The notes under the pieces are model-generated. The model was not told where the DNA came from and searched no databases. It saw only the letters and a program-made list of their open reading frames with translations. Positions 25,715-35,365 of a DNA stretch of 64,000 bases are shown here, piece by piece. The stretch comes from Hydrogenophaga borbori. GTDB taxonomy: Bacteria > Pseudomonadota > Gammaproteobacteria > Burkholderiales > Burkholderiaceae_C. The translations under genes were made by a program, and so were the position numbers. The first letter of the stretch is position 1. Each line of letters starts with the position of its first letter. Location: NCBI RefSeq assembly GCF_003417535.1, contig NZ_QVLS01000010.1, positions 124,001-188,000 on the forward strand. The letters are read 5' to 3'.

Positions 25715-26862
25715 CCACCAACCCGCCCCTCCCCCACGCCAAGCCCCGCGTCGCCCTCATCACCGGCGTTACCGGCCAGGACGGCTCCTACCTCGCCGAG
25801 CTGCTGCTCGACAAGGGCTACGTCGTGCACGGCATCAAACGCCGCAGCAGTCAGTTCAACACCCAGCGGGTCGACCACATCTACCAGGACCCGCACATCG
25901 ACGACGCCCGCTTCCACCTGCACTACGGCGACCTGAGCGACACCAGCAACCTGATCCGCATCGTGCAGGAAACCCAGCCCGACGAGGTCTACAACCTCGG
26001 CGCGCAGAGCCACGTGGCGGTGAGCTTCGAGAGCCCCGAGTACACCGCCGACGTGGACGGCATGGGCACGCTGCGCCTGCTCGAGGCCATCCGCATCCTC
26101 GGGCTGGAGAAGAAGACGCGCTTCTACCAGGCCAGCACCTCCGAGCTGTACGGCCTGGTACAGGAGATTCCGCAGAAGGAAAGCACGCCCTTCTACCCGC
26201 GCAGCCCCTACGCGGTGGCCAAGCTCTATGCGTACTGGATCGTGGTGAACTACCGCGAGGCCTACGGCATGTATGCCTGCAACGGCATCCTGTTCAACCA
26301 CGAGTCCCCGCGCCGCGGCGAGACCTTCGTCACCCGCAAGATCACGCGCGGCCTGGCCCACATCGCGCAGGGACTGGAGCGCTGCCTGTACATGGGCAAC
26401 CTCGATTCGCTGCGCGACTGGGGCCACGCCAAGGACTACGTGCGCATGCAGTGGATGATGCTGCAGCAGGAGCGGCCCGAGGACTTCGTCATCGCCACCG
26501 GCGTGCAGTACAGCGTGCGCCAGTTCATCGACATGGCCGCGCGCGAACTGGGCATCACCCTGCGCTTCGAGGGCGAGGGCGCGAACGAACGGGCCATCGT
26601 GCAGGCCGTCGAGGGCGACCAGGCGCCGGCGCTGCGGCCGGGCCAGGTGATCGTGCAGGTGGACCCGCGCTACTTCCGCCCCACCGAGGTGGAGACGCTG
26701 CTGGGCGACCCGGCCAAGGCCAAGGCCTCGCTGGGCTGGGTGCCGCGGATCGCCCTGCGCGAGATGGTGACGGAGATGGTGACCGCCGACCTGGCGGAGG
26801 CCCGCCGCCACGCCCTGCTCAAGACCCACGGCTACGCCGTGGCGGTGTCCGGCGAGCACTGA
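25711..26862 (+). CDS. gmd: GDP-mannose 4,6-dehydratase
   Basis: First step from GDP-mannose toward GDP-L-fucose. The 383-residue extended short-chain dehydrogenase has NADP site [38 protein letters not shown], the SSELYG-type segment ([14 protein letters not shown]) and catalytic Y167-xxx-K171 in [32 protein letters not shown] is diagnostic. Gene order fcl-gmd with a 4-bp overlap. No GDP-mannose supply genes (manA/manC) were seen in the window, so that precursor comes from elsewhere. Confidence 0.97.
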   Translation: MTTNPPLPHAKPRVALITGVTGQDGSYLAELLLDKGYVVHGIKRRSSQFNTQRVDHIYQDPHIDDARFHLHYGDLSDTSNLIRIVQETQPDEVYNLGAQSHVAVSFESPEYTADVDGMGTLRLLEAIRILGLEKKTRFYQASTSELYGLVQEIPQKESTPFYPRSPYAVAKLYAYWIVVNYREAYGMYACNGILFNHESPRRGETFVTRKITRGLAHIAQGLERCLYMGNLDSLRDWGHAKDYVRMQWMMLQQERPEDFVIATGVQYSVRQFIDMAARELGITLRFEGEGANERAIVQAVEGDQAPALRPGQVIVQVDPRYFRPTEVETLLGDPAKAKASLGWVPRIALREMVTEMVTADLAEARRHALLKTHGYAVAVSGEH

Positions 26863-26874
26863 CCCAGCGGACGC

Positions 26875-28203
26875 ATGGCCATGTTGGTCCCCCAGCCCTT
26901 GCGCCCATCGGCCCTTGCCCGCTCGCCCCTGGCACGGCGCATGGCCTCGGGCGCGGGCGCCTATGGCTACGCGCAGGCGGTGAGCATCGGCACGCAGCTG
27001 GTCTCGCTGCCGCTGTTCCTGCACTACTGGGACATGGCCACCTATGGCTACTGGCTGGCCCTGACGGCGCTGCCCTTCTACCTGTCGATGGCCGACGCCG
27101 GCATCTCCCACGCCGCCTGCAACCGCATGATCGGCCTGATCACGCAAGGCCAGAAGGCGCGCGCCGCCGAGGTGTTCCACAGCGCCGTGGCCTTCGTGGC
27201 GGCGGTCTCGCTGCTGGCCCTGCTGGCCGTGGGCAGCACCTTGGTGCTGCTGCCCGCCGGCACGCTGCAGGCGCCCGGCTGGAAGGCGGTGCTCATGCTG
27301 CTGTCGCTGAGCGTGGTGCTCAGCCTGTTCTGCAGCCTGGCCGAGGTCATCTACAAGGCCACCGGCGGCTACGCGGCCGGCACCTACCTGGTGACCACCG
27401 GCCGCCTGGTCGACTGGACCGGCGGCCTGGTCGGCCTGGCGCTCACGCAGAGTTTCATCGGCGTCGCCGCGGCCATGCTGCTGGCGCGCCTGGGCTACAC
27501 CCTGCTCAGCCTCTGGCTGAGCCAGCGGCGCACCGACTTCCTGCGCTGGGGCCTGCGCCACGCCAACGCGGCCGACATCCGCCAGACCGCCGCACCCGGC
27601 ATGCTCTTCCTCTCGCTCTCGCTCACCAACGCGCTGAGCCTGCAGGGCTTCACCCTGCTGGTGGCCGCCACCCTGGGCCCCGCCGCCACCGCCGTGTTCA
27701 ACACCTACCGCACCATCGCCCGGGTCGTGGTGCAGGTCACCAACGCCTTGAGCAACCCGCTCTGGCCCGAACTCACGGCCCTCAAGGGCCAGCGGGACGA
27801 CGCCGCCTTCTGGCGGCTCTACCGCCGGGCCAAGCGCCTGGGCCTGTTGATCGCGGTGGCCGGTGCCGCGCTGGTGTACGCAGCCTCGCCCCACCTGCTG
27901 GCGGTCTGGACCCACGGCCAGATCCCCTTCGCCGCCAGCGGCATGGCGCTGTTCCTGCTCTACGCCGCCGTGTGTTCGGCCACCCAGGTCCCGCGCGTCG
28001 TGCTCATGTCCATCAACCGCCACGCCGGCCTGGCCGCGCAGAGCCTGGCCGCCGCCGTGGTCTCGCTCGTGGTGGCCTGGCTGGTCTGGCGCGGCGCCGG
28101 CATGGCGGGCGTGGTGGGTGCCATGGTGCTGGGCGAAGCCCTGGTCTGGCTCACCGCCACGCGCGCGGTGCACCGCCTGCACGCCACGAAAGGCGCCGCA
28201 TGA
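26875..28203 (+). CDS. Wzx-type polysaccharide flippase (oligosaccharide translocase)
   Basis: Multi-span inner-membrane protein of 442 residues expected to flip the lipid-linked repeat unit to the periplasm. It opens with a short basic N-terminus and about 12 hydrophobic segments follow (for example AVAFVAAVSLLALLAVGSTL, GTYLVTTGRLVDWTGGLVGL, MALFLLYAAVCSATQ). The overall pattern and the 'GAYGYAQAVSIGTQLVSLPL' start fit the MOP/Wzx family, which has few fixed residues. Context, between sugar-nucleotide genes and a polymerase, supports the role. The stop overlaps the next ATG. Confidence 0.82.
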   Translation: MAMLVPQPLRPSALARSPLARRMASGAGAYGYAQAVSIGTQLVSLPLFLHYWDMATYGYWLALTALPFYLSMADAGISHAACNRMIGLITQGQKARAAEVFHSAVAFVAAVSLLALLAVGSTLVLLPAGTLQAPGWKAVLMLLSLSVVLSLFCSLAEVIYKATGGYAAGTYLVTTGRLVDWTGGLVGLALTQSFIGVAAAMLLARLGYTLLSLWLSQRRTDFLRWGLRHANAADIRQTAAPGMLFLSLSLTNALSLQGFTLLVAATLGPAATAVFNTYRTIARVVVQVTNALSNPLWPELTALKGQRDDAAFWRLYRRAKRLGLLIAVAGAALVYAASPHLLAVWTHGQIPFAASGMALFLLYAAVCSATQVPRVVLMSINRHAGLAAQSLAAAVVSLVVAWLVWRGAGMAGVVGAMVLGEALVWLTATRAVHRLHATKGAA

Positions 28204-29780
28204 TCGTCGACCTCGTCCACGCCCCGCCCCCCGACACGCCGCACGATGTCGTCATCGTCGGCGGCGGCACGGTGGCCCTGCTGCTGGCGGTGCTGCTGGA
28301 ACGCCAGGGCCAGCGCGTGCTGGTGCTGGAGAGCGGCGGCGGCGGCTTCGAAACGCCGGCGCAGCAGCTCAACGACGCCAGCGTCATCGGCCGCGCCCAC
28401 AACGGCATCGCCATGGCGCGCGGGCGCGCGCTGGGCGGCACCTCCAACCTCTGGGGCGGCCAGCTCACCGGCTTCGTGCCATCCGATTTCGAGGCCCGCG
28501 CGGGCGTGTCCGACGCGCCCTGGCCCATCGCCTACCAGGACCTGCTGCCCTGGTACGACGCCGTGGCCCGGGAGCTGCGCCTGGCCGATGCGCTCGACGA
28601 GGGCACGCCCCAGGCGCACAAGCTCTTCGGCGGCGGCTATCCCGAGATCCCGGGCTTCACCCTGTTCCTCACGCGCTGGCTCAAGGAGCCCGCCATGGCC
28701 CGGTACTTCAGCGAGCGCCTGCGCCACGCGCCCCGGCTCACCGTCCTGCTGCACGCCCACGCCACCGGCCTGGAGCTGTCGGCCGACGGCCAGCGCGTCG
28801 CCGCCGTGCGCGTGGCGCGGCCCGACGGCCGCTTGGCCAACCTGCGCAGCCCACGCGTCGTGCTGGCCAACGGCACCATCGAAATCGCCCGCCTGCTGCT
28901 GGCCTGCGCGGCCGAACAACCCCGGGCCCCGTGGGCGGCCAACCCCTGGCTCGGCGCCGGTTTCCAGGACCACCTGGAGATGCGCGGCGGCCAGGTGCAC
29001 CCGCTCGACAGGGCGCGCTTCCTGCGCACCTTCCAGAACATCGTGCTGGGTGGCCACAAGTACCAGCCCAAGCTGCGGCTCAGCACCGGCGCCGACGCCG
29101 CGCTCCAGGTCTCGGGCTACTTCGCGTTCGAGTCCAGCATCGCCGAGCACCTGCAGCACCTGAAGGTGCTGGCCCGCTCGCTGACCCGAGGCGCCCTGCC
29201 GCGCCAGGGCCTGGGCGAGGTGCTGCGCCACGTGCGGGGCATGGGCAGCGCCTGGCTGCCGATGGCCGTCCAGTACCTGCGGCACCACCGCATCTACCAC
29301 CCGGCCGACCGGGGGGTCTGGCTCGTCATGCACGCCGAACAACTGCCCCGCGACGACAGCCGCATCACCCTCGACCGCCAGCGCAAGGACCGCTTCGGCA
29401 TGCCCCTGGCCGCGCTGGACTGGCGCATCGGCGGGCGGCCCGAGGTGCAGGCCATGGCCGCTTTCGTGCGCCGCGCCGGGCGCAGCCTGCAGGCCGCCGG
29501 GCTGGCCCGCGTGGAGATCGATCCGCTGCTCGCCGACGAGGACCCGCGCGCGCTGGACCGGGCCACCGACACCTACCACCAGTGCGGCGGCGCCCGCATG
29601 GGCCACCACGCGCGCGACGGCGTGGTCGACCGCGAACTGCGCGTGTTCGGCACCCACAACCTGTACGTGGCCGGCGCCGCGGTGTTCCGCACCTCCAGCT
29701 ACGCCAACCCCACGTTCACCGCCATGGCGCTCACGGCCCGCCTGGCCGACCAGCTGGGCCGTGAACCGGCCACGGCATGA
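28200..29780 (+). CDS. GMC-family FAD-dependent oxidoreductase
   Basis: Protein of 526 residues with an N-terminal FAD site (DVVIVGGGTVALLLAVLLER, then VLVLESGGGGFE), the GMC block GRALGGTSNLWGGQLTGF, and a C-terminal region with YHQCGGARMG... LYVAGAAVFRTSSYANPTFT, matching the conserved histidine-containing end of the family. GMC enzymes oxidise alcohols or sugars. Within this operon it is followed directly by an aldo/keto reductase with a 4-bp overlap, suggesting an oxidation/reduction pair acting on a sugar or a substituent precursor. No signal peptide, so it acts in the cytosol. The substrate is unknown. Confidence 0.82.
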   Translation: MIVDLVHAPPPDTPHDVVIVGGGTVALLLAVLLERQGQRVLVLESGGGGFETPAQQLNDASVIGRAHNGIAMARGRALGGTSNLWGGQLTGFVPSDFEARAGVSDAPWPIAYQDLLPWYDAVARELRLADALDEGTPQAHKLFGGGYPEIPGFTLFLTRWLKEPAMARYFSERLRHAPRLTVLLHAHATGLELSADGQRVAAVRVARPDGRLANLRSPRVVLANGTIEIARLLLACAAEQPRAPWAANPWLGAGFQDHLEMRGGQVHPLDRARFLRTFQNIVLGGHKYQPKLRLSTGADAALQVSGYFAFESSIAEHLQHLKVLARSLTRGALPRQGLGEVLRHVRGMGSAWLPMAVQYLRHHRIYHPADRGVWLVMHAEQLPRDDSRITLDRQRKDRFGMPLAALDWRIGGRPEVQAMAAFVRRAGRSLQAAGLARVEIDPLLADEDPRALDRATDTYHQCGGARMGHHARDGVVDRELRVFGTHNLYVAGAAVFRTSSYANPTFTAMALTARLADQLGREPATA

Positions 29781-30724
29781 CCATGGACCGCCACGCCGCC
29801 CTCATCGCCCAGCGCCTGGGCTTTGGCTGCGGCCGCCTCAAGGGCGGCCATGAAAAGGCCAACGCCCTGCGGCTGGTGCACGCCGCGCTGGACATGGGGC
29901 TGCGCCACTTCGACACCGCGCCACCCTATGGACTGGGCATGTCGGAAGCGGTGCTGGGCGAAGCCCTCAAGGGCCGGCAGGAGCCCGTCACCGTGTTCAC
30001 CAAGGCCGGGCTGGCGCGCCCCGCCTCGCCCGGCCTGCTGCAAACGGCGCGCGCCATCGTCCGGCCCCTGGCCCACCGCGTGCCGGGGCTGCGCAGCGCG
30101 GTGCTCAAGGGCATGGCCCAGCGCGCCGCGCCCGCGCAGTTCCACCCCGACTTCATCGCCCGCTCCTTCGACACCAGCCTGCGCCTGCTGCAAACCGAGC
30201 GGGTGGAGGGCCTGCTGCTGCACGAGGCGCAGCCGCACGACGCGCTGGCGCCCCTGGCGCCGCTGCTCGAGCGCCGCGTGGCCCAGGGCCAGCTGGGCGC
30301 CTATGGCAGTTCCACCGGCGAATCCGCCGCCCGGCTGGTGCGCTTCGGGGCGGTGCGGCAGTACCGCTGCCCCCTGCCCGGCACCGAGGGGCCGCCGGCG
30401 GGGCCCATGGACATCCAGCATGGCGCGTTCCGGTGCATCGCCCCGGCCATCGCGCAGCGGATGGAACAGGACCCGCGGCTCAAGGAGCAGCTGGCCAGCC
30501 TCTTGCCCCCCGGCGCGGACCCGCAGGCCGCGACCGGGGCGCTGGCGCTGGCCTATGCGCTGGCGCGCGGCCAGCACCGCCTGCTGTTCTCGACCGACCA
30601 GCCGCGCCGCCTGGTCGATACGCTGTCGCTCGTCTGGCACATCACGGGCTCGGCCCACTGGCGGCCCGCGATGCAGGCGCTGCACACGGCCTTCGCCCCG
30701 GGAGGTGCCCCATGCGCGGGCTGA
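29777..30724 (+). CDS. Aldo/keto reductase family protein
   Basis: Protein of 315 residues with the TIM-barrel AKR motifs: LGFGCGRLKGG at the start, LRHFDTAPPYGLGMSEAVLG (catalytic Asp and Tyr), TVFTKAGLARP (Lys) and GLLLHEAQPHD (His), so the full catalytic tetrad is present. It starts inside the stop of the GMC oxidoreductase gene (ATGA) and its end overlaps the polymerase gene by 13 bp. It probably works with the GMC enzyme on a nucleotide sugar or substituent precursor; the substrate is not predictable. Confidence 0.85.
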   Translation: MTMDRHAALIAQRLGFGCGRLKGGHEKANALRLVHAALDMGLRHFDTAPPYGLGMSEAVLGEALKGRQEPVTVFTKAGLARPASPGLLQTARAIVRPLAHRVPGLRSAVLKGMAQRAAPAQFHPDFIARSFDTSLRLLQTERVEGLLLHEAQPHDALAPLAPLLERRVAQGQLGAYGSSTGESAARLVRFGAVRQYRCPLPGTEGPPAGPMDIQHGAFRCIAPAIAQRMEQDPRLKEQLASLLPPGADPQAATGALALAYALARGQHRLLFSTDQPRRLVDTLSLVWHITGSAHWRPAMQALHTAFAPGGAPCAG

Positions 30725-31998
30725 GCACCCAGCTGTCGCGCTGGCTGCTGGGCGGCGCCATCTACCTCACGGGCTGGTACTACGAAGGGCCGGCGCTTCA
30801 GGCCGCCCAGATGGGCGCCATCAGCCTGCTGCTGATGGCCGGCTTCTTTTCCCTGCTGTCGGGCGACACGCTGCGCATCCGGCCCAGCCTCGTCGAGTGG
30901 CTGTTCAGCGCCGCCTTCCTGTTCGCCATGCTGGTGGCCTGGGCCAGGGGCAATGCGCTGTCGACGATGTACGGCGCCATGCTGCTGCTGGTGCTCGCGG
31001 CCATCGCCCTGATGGTCCGGCACGGCCGGGCGGACGGCTGGGTCGCCGTGTTCCGGTGGGCCTATGTCGCGCTGCTCGGCACGCTGCTGATGGTGGAGCC
31101 CCAGGCCCTGTTCGCCTCGCTCGCCGGCAACGTGGAGTACGGCCAGGGGCTGGTCCGCTACCAACCGCTGGGCATGCACCCCAACCTGAGCGGGCTGGTC
31201 TACGGCGGCGGGGCGCTGCTGTTCTTCCAGCACAGCCTGACCGTGCGGCGACGGCCCCGCCAACTGTTCGCGCTGGCCATGGCGGGGCTGTGCCTTTGCG
31301 TGCTGCTGGCCGCCTCCGCCCGCGCCGGGATGCTGGCGCTGGCCATCACCGGCGCGACCGGCGTCACCCTGATCGCCTGGCGCGGCTCGCGCCGGGCGCG
31401 CATGGGCCTGGCGCTGGCGGTGCTCGCCGGCCTGGTGCTCGTGCTCCTGAAGTGGACCGACATCAGGGACTACCTGTCGCTCATCCTCGATGTCGACTCG
31501 CCCACGCGGGGCGTGGAGTCCGGCGCCACCGGGCGCACCGATCTCTGGCGGGCCGGCGTCGAACTGGTGTTCTCCGACGGCGCGCTGCTGTTCACGGGGC
31601 GGGGCATCCGCTCAGCCCTGCCCGAGATCATCGGCTTCCCGGTCGAGAGCTCGTACATCAACCTGGCACTGGAGCACGGGCTGTTCTTCGGCTCGCTCAT
31701 CGTGCTGGCCTTCGCGGTCACCGGCTGCCGTGCGCTCAGGCACGGGCTGCAGGGCCAGCCGCCGCGCTACCCGCTGTTCATGGCCGGACTGATGGTGGTC
31801 TTCATCCTGGCCCAGTCGGTCTTCAACCGGTACCTGATCGGCGTGGGCAACCCCTATTCGCTCTGGATCCTCGTGCTGATCCTGCAACTGAACCTGCGGG
31901 CCCTGCCGTCGGACCTGCGGGCCCGGCGCGCGCGCGCGGCGGCCCGCGCATGGCCCCTGGACCGCGACGCCTTCACCTCCCCTGGGAGCCTGACATGA
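30712..31998 (+). CDS. Wzy-type polysaccharide polymerase / O-antigen ligase family protein
   Basis: Membrane protein of 428 residues with roughly 10-12 hydrophobic segments and a larger periplasmic loop containing the family landmarks RYQPLGMHPNLSGLVYGGGA, TGRTDLWRAGVELVF, LLFTGRGIRS and VESSYINLALEHGLFFG. The last matches the 'H-N-x-x-L' type region of WaaL/Wzy proteins with Glu-His. In this operon polymerisation of repeat units is the more likely role. ATG 30712 has GGAGG 7 nt upstream and is the clear start; it lies inside the end of the aldo/keto reductase gene. Confidence 0.82.
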   Translation: MRGLSTQLSRWLLGGAIYLTGWYYEGPALQAAQMGAISLLLMAGFFSLLSGDTLRIRPSLVEWLFSAAFLFAMLVAWARGNALSTMYGAMLLLVLAAIALMVRHGRADGWVAVFRWAYVALLGTLLMVEPQALFASLAGNVEYGQGLVRYQPLGMHPNLSGLVYGGGALLFFQHSLTVRRRPRQLFALAMAGLCLCVLLAASARAGMLALAITGATGVTLIAWRGSRRARMGLALAVLAGLVLVLLKWTDIRDYLSLILDVDSPTRGVESGATGRTDLWRAGVELVFSDGALLFTGRGIRSALPEIIGFPVESSYINLALEHGLFFGSLIVLAFAVTGCRALRHGLQGQPPRYPLFMAGLMVVFILAQSVFNRYLIGVGNPYSLWILVLILQLNLRALPSDLRARRARAAARAWPLDRDAFTSPGSLT

Positions 31999-33002
31999 CA
32001 CACAGAGACACGGACACCACGCTGATGCTGTGCCTGGCGACGGTGCTGATCACCCTGTCGCACCTGGACGCCTTCGTGCCGGACCCGCGCATCGCCACGG
32101 GCGGCGCCATCGGCAACTCGCTCTTTTTCTTCCTCTCGGGCTTTGGCCTGGCCAAGAGCCTGAACGCCGAGGCGGCGGGCGGTGTGCCGCCTTCGCTGTC
32201 GACCTACCTACGCAAACGGGTGGTTCGCCTCTACCCCGCCGTCGTCATCGTCGCCTGCGCCATGCTCGCGGCCGGCATGGTCCGGGTCGACGGCATCGCG
32301 GGGCTGGCGGCGGTCTTCGTCTGGCCGACGCCGTTCTGGTTCATCTCCGCCGTCATGGTGTTCTACGTGCCGGTGTTCTACCTGGCGCGCCTGCGCCCCG
32401 CCGGCATCGCCACGGCCCTGGCGCTGTTGCTGGTGCCCTACGCCTTCTTCTACGGCCAGCTGGACCTGTCCACCTTCGTCGTGGAAGGGCGGGGCAACGA
32501 TTTCACCTGGGCCAACCACTTCAAGTGGATCAACTACTTCGGCCTCACGCTGATGGGCTGCCTGGTCGCGCGCCTGGGCCTGACGCCCCGGCTCGGTCCC
32601 GCCGCGATCGCCTGGCTGCTGGGCGGCCTGCTGCTGTTCCTCGTCGCCAAGCTCACGCTGTTCCGCTTCGGCCTGGGCCCTCTGCAGTTCGTGTTCCAGG
32701 CCCTGCTGTACCCGATCGTCTATGGCTGCTTCCACGTCTTCGCCTCGGAGGCACTGCTCAGGCCCCTGCGGTCCACGCCGCTGTTCCCCGTGGTCGCGCT
32801 GCTGGGCGGCCTGACCCTGGAGATCTACCTCACGCAGACCGCCTGGATCCGCTGGCTGGAAGCCCAGAGCTACCCCTACGGCCCGCTCGCGCTCCTGCTC
32901 CTGGCCCTGGTGCCGCTGCTGGTGTTCTCGGTGCTGACGCGCTGGGTATCGCAGCGCATGGGCTCGGGCGTCTCGCGCCTGTTCCAGCCCGCCACCGCTT
33001 GA
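31995..33002 (+). CDS. Acyltransferase family 3 membrane protein
   Basis: Protein of 335 residues with about ten membrane helices. Motifs of the acyltransferase-3 family are visible: LSHLDAFVPDPRI near the N-terminus (the His is the usual catalytic one), FFFLSGFGLAKSLN, YLRKRVVRLYPAVVIV, and WFISAVMVFYVPVFYLAR. Such proteins add O-acetyl or succinyl groups to surface sugars at the inner membrane. The stop/start overlap (ATGA) with the polymerase gene suggests coupling. The acyl group and target sugar are unknown. Confidence 0.85.
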   Translation: MTHRDTDTTLMLCLATVLITLSHLDAFVPDPRIATGGAIGNSLFFFLSGFGLAKSLNAEAAGGVPPSLSTYLRKRVVRLYPAVVIVACAMLAAGMVRVDGIAGLAAVFVWPTPFWFISAVMVFYVPVFYLARLRPAGIATALALLLVPYAFFYGQLDLSTFVVEGRGNDFTWANHFKWINYFGLTLMGCLVARLGLTPRLGPAAIAWLLGGLLLFLVAKLTLFRFGLGPLQFVFQALLYPIVYGCFHVFASEALLRPLRSTPLFPVVALLGGLTLEIYLTQTAWIRWLEAQSYPYGPLALLLLALVPLLVFSVLTRWVSQRMGSGVSRLFQPATA

Positions 33003-33026
33003 CCCCTTTTGACAGGCCGACCCGAC

Positions 33027-34157
33027 ATGCACTTCGTCTTCTGGCATTCCTACCTGATGTTCCACCAGGCCGCGTACATCCGCGAGCTGGCGAACACGCC
33101 CGGCAACACCGTGCACTGGTGCGTGACGCAGGCCCTGCCCGCGCACTACCGCGACCGTGGCTACCCGCAGCCCGACACCGGCCGCATCCAGGTCCACGTC
33201 GCGCCCACGCCGGCGCAGATCGCCGAGCTGGCCACGCGGCCCGGGTCGGTGCAGGTGTTCTTCGGCCTGCGCGGCTTCGCGCTGCCGCTGGCGGCCTTCA
33301 AGGCCAGCCGAGGCGCGCCGGTGCACCGCTTCCTGATGACGGAGAACCGCTACGAGCCGGGCGCGCGCCTGCTGCCGCGCTGGCTGCTCTACACCTGGGA
33401 CGCGCTGCGCCATCGCCGGCATCTGAGCGGCGTGTTCTGCATCGGCCACGCGGGCCGCTATGGCGGCGCCCGGTTCTTCGCGGCCTGCGGCTACCCCCGC
33501 TCGCGCATCGTGCCCTTCGTGCACGTGGTGGACCCCACGCCGGTGCCGCGCACGCCGGTGTCGCACGGCCACCTGCAGGTGCTGTACGTGGGGCAGCTGA
33601 TTGCGCGCAAGCGCGTCGACCTGCTGCTGCGGGCCTTCAGCCAGCTCGACGTGCCCACGGCGCGCTTGCGCATCCTCGGCCAGGGCCCGCAAGAGCCGGT
33701 GCTGCGGCGGCTGGCCGCGCAGCTGGGCATCGCCGAGCGGGTGAGCTTCTCGCCCGGCCTGCCCAATGCCGAGACCGTGGCCGCCATGGCGGGCGCCGAC
33801 GTGCTGGTGCTGCCCAGCCGGTTCGACGGCTGGGGCGCGGTGGTCAACGAAGCCCTGATGGTCGGCACGCCGGTGATCTGCAGCAACCGCTGCGGGGCCA
33901 GCGACGTGATCGAGAACGGGCGCAACGGCTACGTGTTCGAGGCCGGCAGCGCCCGCGCGCTGCGGGAGCGCCTGCGCCAGTACTGCGAGGAGTTCCGCTG
34001 GAACCGCACCGAACTGGCGCACACGGAAACCGCCCGCCTCAGCGGGCCGGCCGTGGCCGCGCGCTTCCAGCACAGGCTCGCGCAACTGCTGGCCCCGCAG
34101 CAGACGCCCCCGCAGCCCGCGGTGCCCGGCACCGCCACCCCGATGGTGAAGCGATGA
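33027..34157 (+). CDS. Glycosyltransferase family 4 protein
   Basis: GT-B fold enzyme of 376 residues. The C-terminal half has the GT4 signatures LQVLYVGQLIARKRVDLLLR, LRILGQGPQEPVLRRLA, GADVLVLPSRFDGWGAVVNE and ALMVGTPVICSNRCGASDVI, the first three binding the nucleotide sugar. The N-terminal half begins MHFVFWHSYLMFHQAAYIRE. ATG 33027 is preferred to a TTG 18 bp earlier. One of three transferases in the operon, so the repeat unit would have about four sugars if each adds one. Donor and linkage unknown. Confidence 0.88.
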   Translation: MHFVFWHSYLMFHQAAYIRELANTPGNTVHWCVTQALPAHYRDRGYPQPDTGRIQVHVAPTPAQIAELATRPGSVQVFFGLRGFALPLAAFKASRGAPVHRFLMTENRYEPGARLLPRWLLYTWDALRHRRHLSGVFCIGHAGRYGGARFFAACGYPRSRIVPFVHVVDPTPVPRTPVSHGHLQVLYVGQLIARKRVDLLLRAFSQLDVPTARLRILGQGPQEPVLRRLAAQLGIAERVSFSPGLPNAETVAAMAGADVLVLPSRFDGWGAVVNEALMVGTPVICSNRCGASDVIENGRNGYVFEAGSARALRERLRQYCEEFRWNRTELAHTETARLSGPAVAARFQHRLAQLLAPQQTPPQPAVPGTATPMVKR

Positions 34158-35365
34158 ACGTCGGCATCCTGACCTTCCACTTCAGCGACAACTACGGCGC
34201 CGCGCTGCAGGCCTACGCCCTGCGCCGCTGGCTGACGGAGCAAGGCCACCGCGCCAGCTTCATCGACTACCGGCCCGCGCACATCGAGCGCGGCGGCCGG
34301 CTCAGCCTGCCGACCTCGCCCGCCCGGCTCAAGGCGAATGTGAAGGTGGCCTACCTGGCGCTGTCGTCCTTCGTCCATCAGCACTTCGGCCACCCCGGCC
34401 AGCGCGACAAGTTCCAGCGGTTTCGGGAGCAATACCTCGGCATCGGGCGCGCCACCGCGCCCGGCGACCCGCTCGCCTCGCTGGCCGCCGCGCGCGCCTT
34501 CGACCTGATCGTGGCGGGCAGCGACCAGATCTGGAGCCCGTCCCAGCACTTCGGTTTCGACCCGAACTACTTCCTGGCCTTCGCCGAGTCCTTCGGCGCC
34601 CGCAAGATCGCCTACGCCGCCAGCTTCGGCCGGGACCAGGTGTCGCCAGGCGAGGCCGCGCAGCTGCCCTACCTGCTGCAGCACTTCGATGCCATCTCCG
34701 TGCGCGAGGCCTCCGGCGTCGCCCTGGTCGAACGGGCCACGGGCCAGCCGCCGGCCAACGTGCCCGACCCGACCCTGCTGCACAGCGACTACTCGGCGCT
34801 GACCGAGCGCGCGCCGGCCCCGCACCACGGGCCCTACGTCTTCTGCTACGGGCTGCGCTCGCCCGACAACATCCGCCCCAGCGCCGAGTGCGTGTCGCGC
34901 GAGCTCGGCTGCCCGGTGCTCTCGCCGCACAACCCGCACCGGCGCTGGCCGGAGATCGGGCACACGGTGTACCCCGATCCCGGCGAGTGGGTCTCGCTGG
35001 TCCAGCACGCCCAGTTCGTCGTCACCAACTCCTTCCACGGCACGGTGTTCGCCCTCCTGTTCCGCAAGCCTTTCATCGTGGCCGGGCTCACCGGCGAGAA
35101 GGCCAGCGCCAACGCCCGCGCGCTGAACCTGCTGCGCGCCGTCGGCCTGGAGCGGCGCTTCGCCGCCGGGTTCTCGGCGCCGAACGTGCGCTCGCTGGTG
35201 GCCAGCGACATCGACTGGGCCGACGTGGAGCAGCGCCTGGCGGCGATGCGGCACACCGGCCAGGCGTTCCTGCACGCGCAGCTGGAGGCGGTGGTGCCGG
35301 GCGAGGCCCGGCCACTCCCGCGGCGCCCGGCGCCGCCACGCGTCGCACGGGAGGTCCTGCAGTGA
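34154..35365 (+). CDS. Polysaccharide pyruvyl transferase family protein
   Basis: Protein of 403 residues expected to add a pyruvate ketal from phosphoenolpyruvate to a sugar. Motifs: NVGILTFHFSDNYGAALQAY at the N-terminus, DLIVAGSDQIWSP, KIAYAASFGRD, ISVREASGVALVER, VPDPTLLHSDY and VVTNSFHGTVFALLFRKPFI, all typical of the CsaB/PssM-related family. Four-bp overlap with the previous gene and GTGA overlap with the next. Pyruvyl groups make the polymer acidic. In other genomes this family often sits beside nitroreductase-like genes, as it does here (one gene away). Confidence 0.88.
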   Translation: MNVGILTFHFSDNYGAALQAYALRRWLTEQGHRASFIDYRPAHIERGGRLSLPTSPARLKANVKVAYLALSSFVHQHFGHPGQRDKFQRFREQYLGIGRATAPGDPLASLAAARAFDLIVAGSDQIWSPSQHFGFDPNYFLAFAESFGARKIAYAASFGRDQVSPGEAAQLPYLLQHFDAISVREASGVALVERATGQPPANVPDPTLLHSDYSALTERAPAPHHGPYVFCYGLRSPDNIRPSAECVSRELGCPVLSPHNPHRRWPEIGHTVYPDPGEWVSLVQHAQFVVTNSFHGTVFALLFRKPFIVAGLTGEKASANARALNLLRAVGLERRFAAGFSAPNVRSLVASDIDWADVEQRLAAMRHTGQAFLHAQLEAVVPGEARPLPRRPAPPRVAREVLQ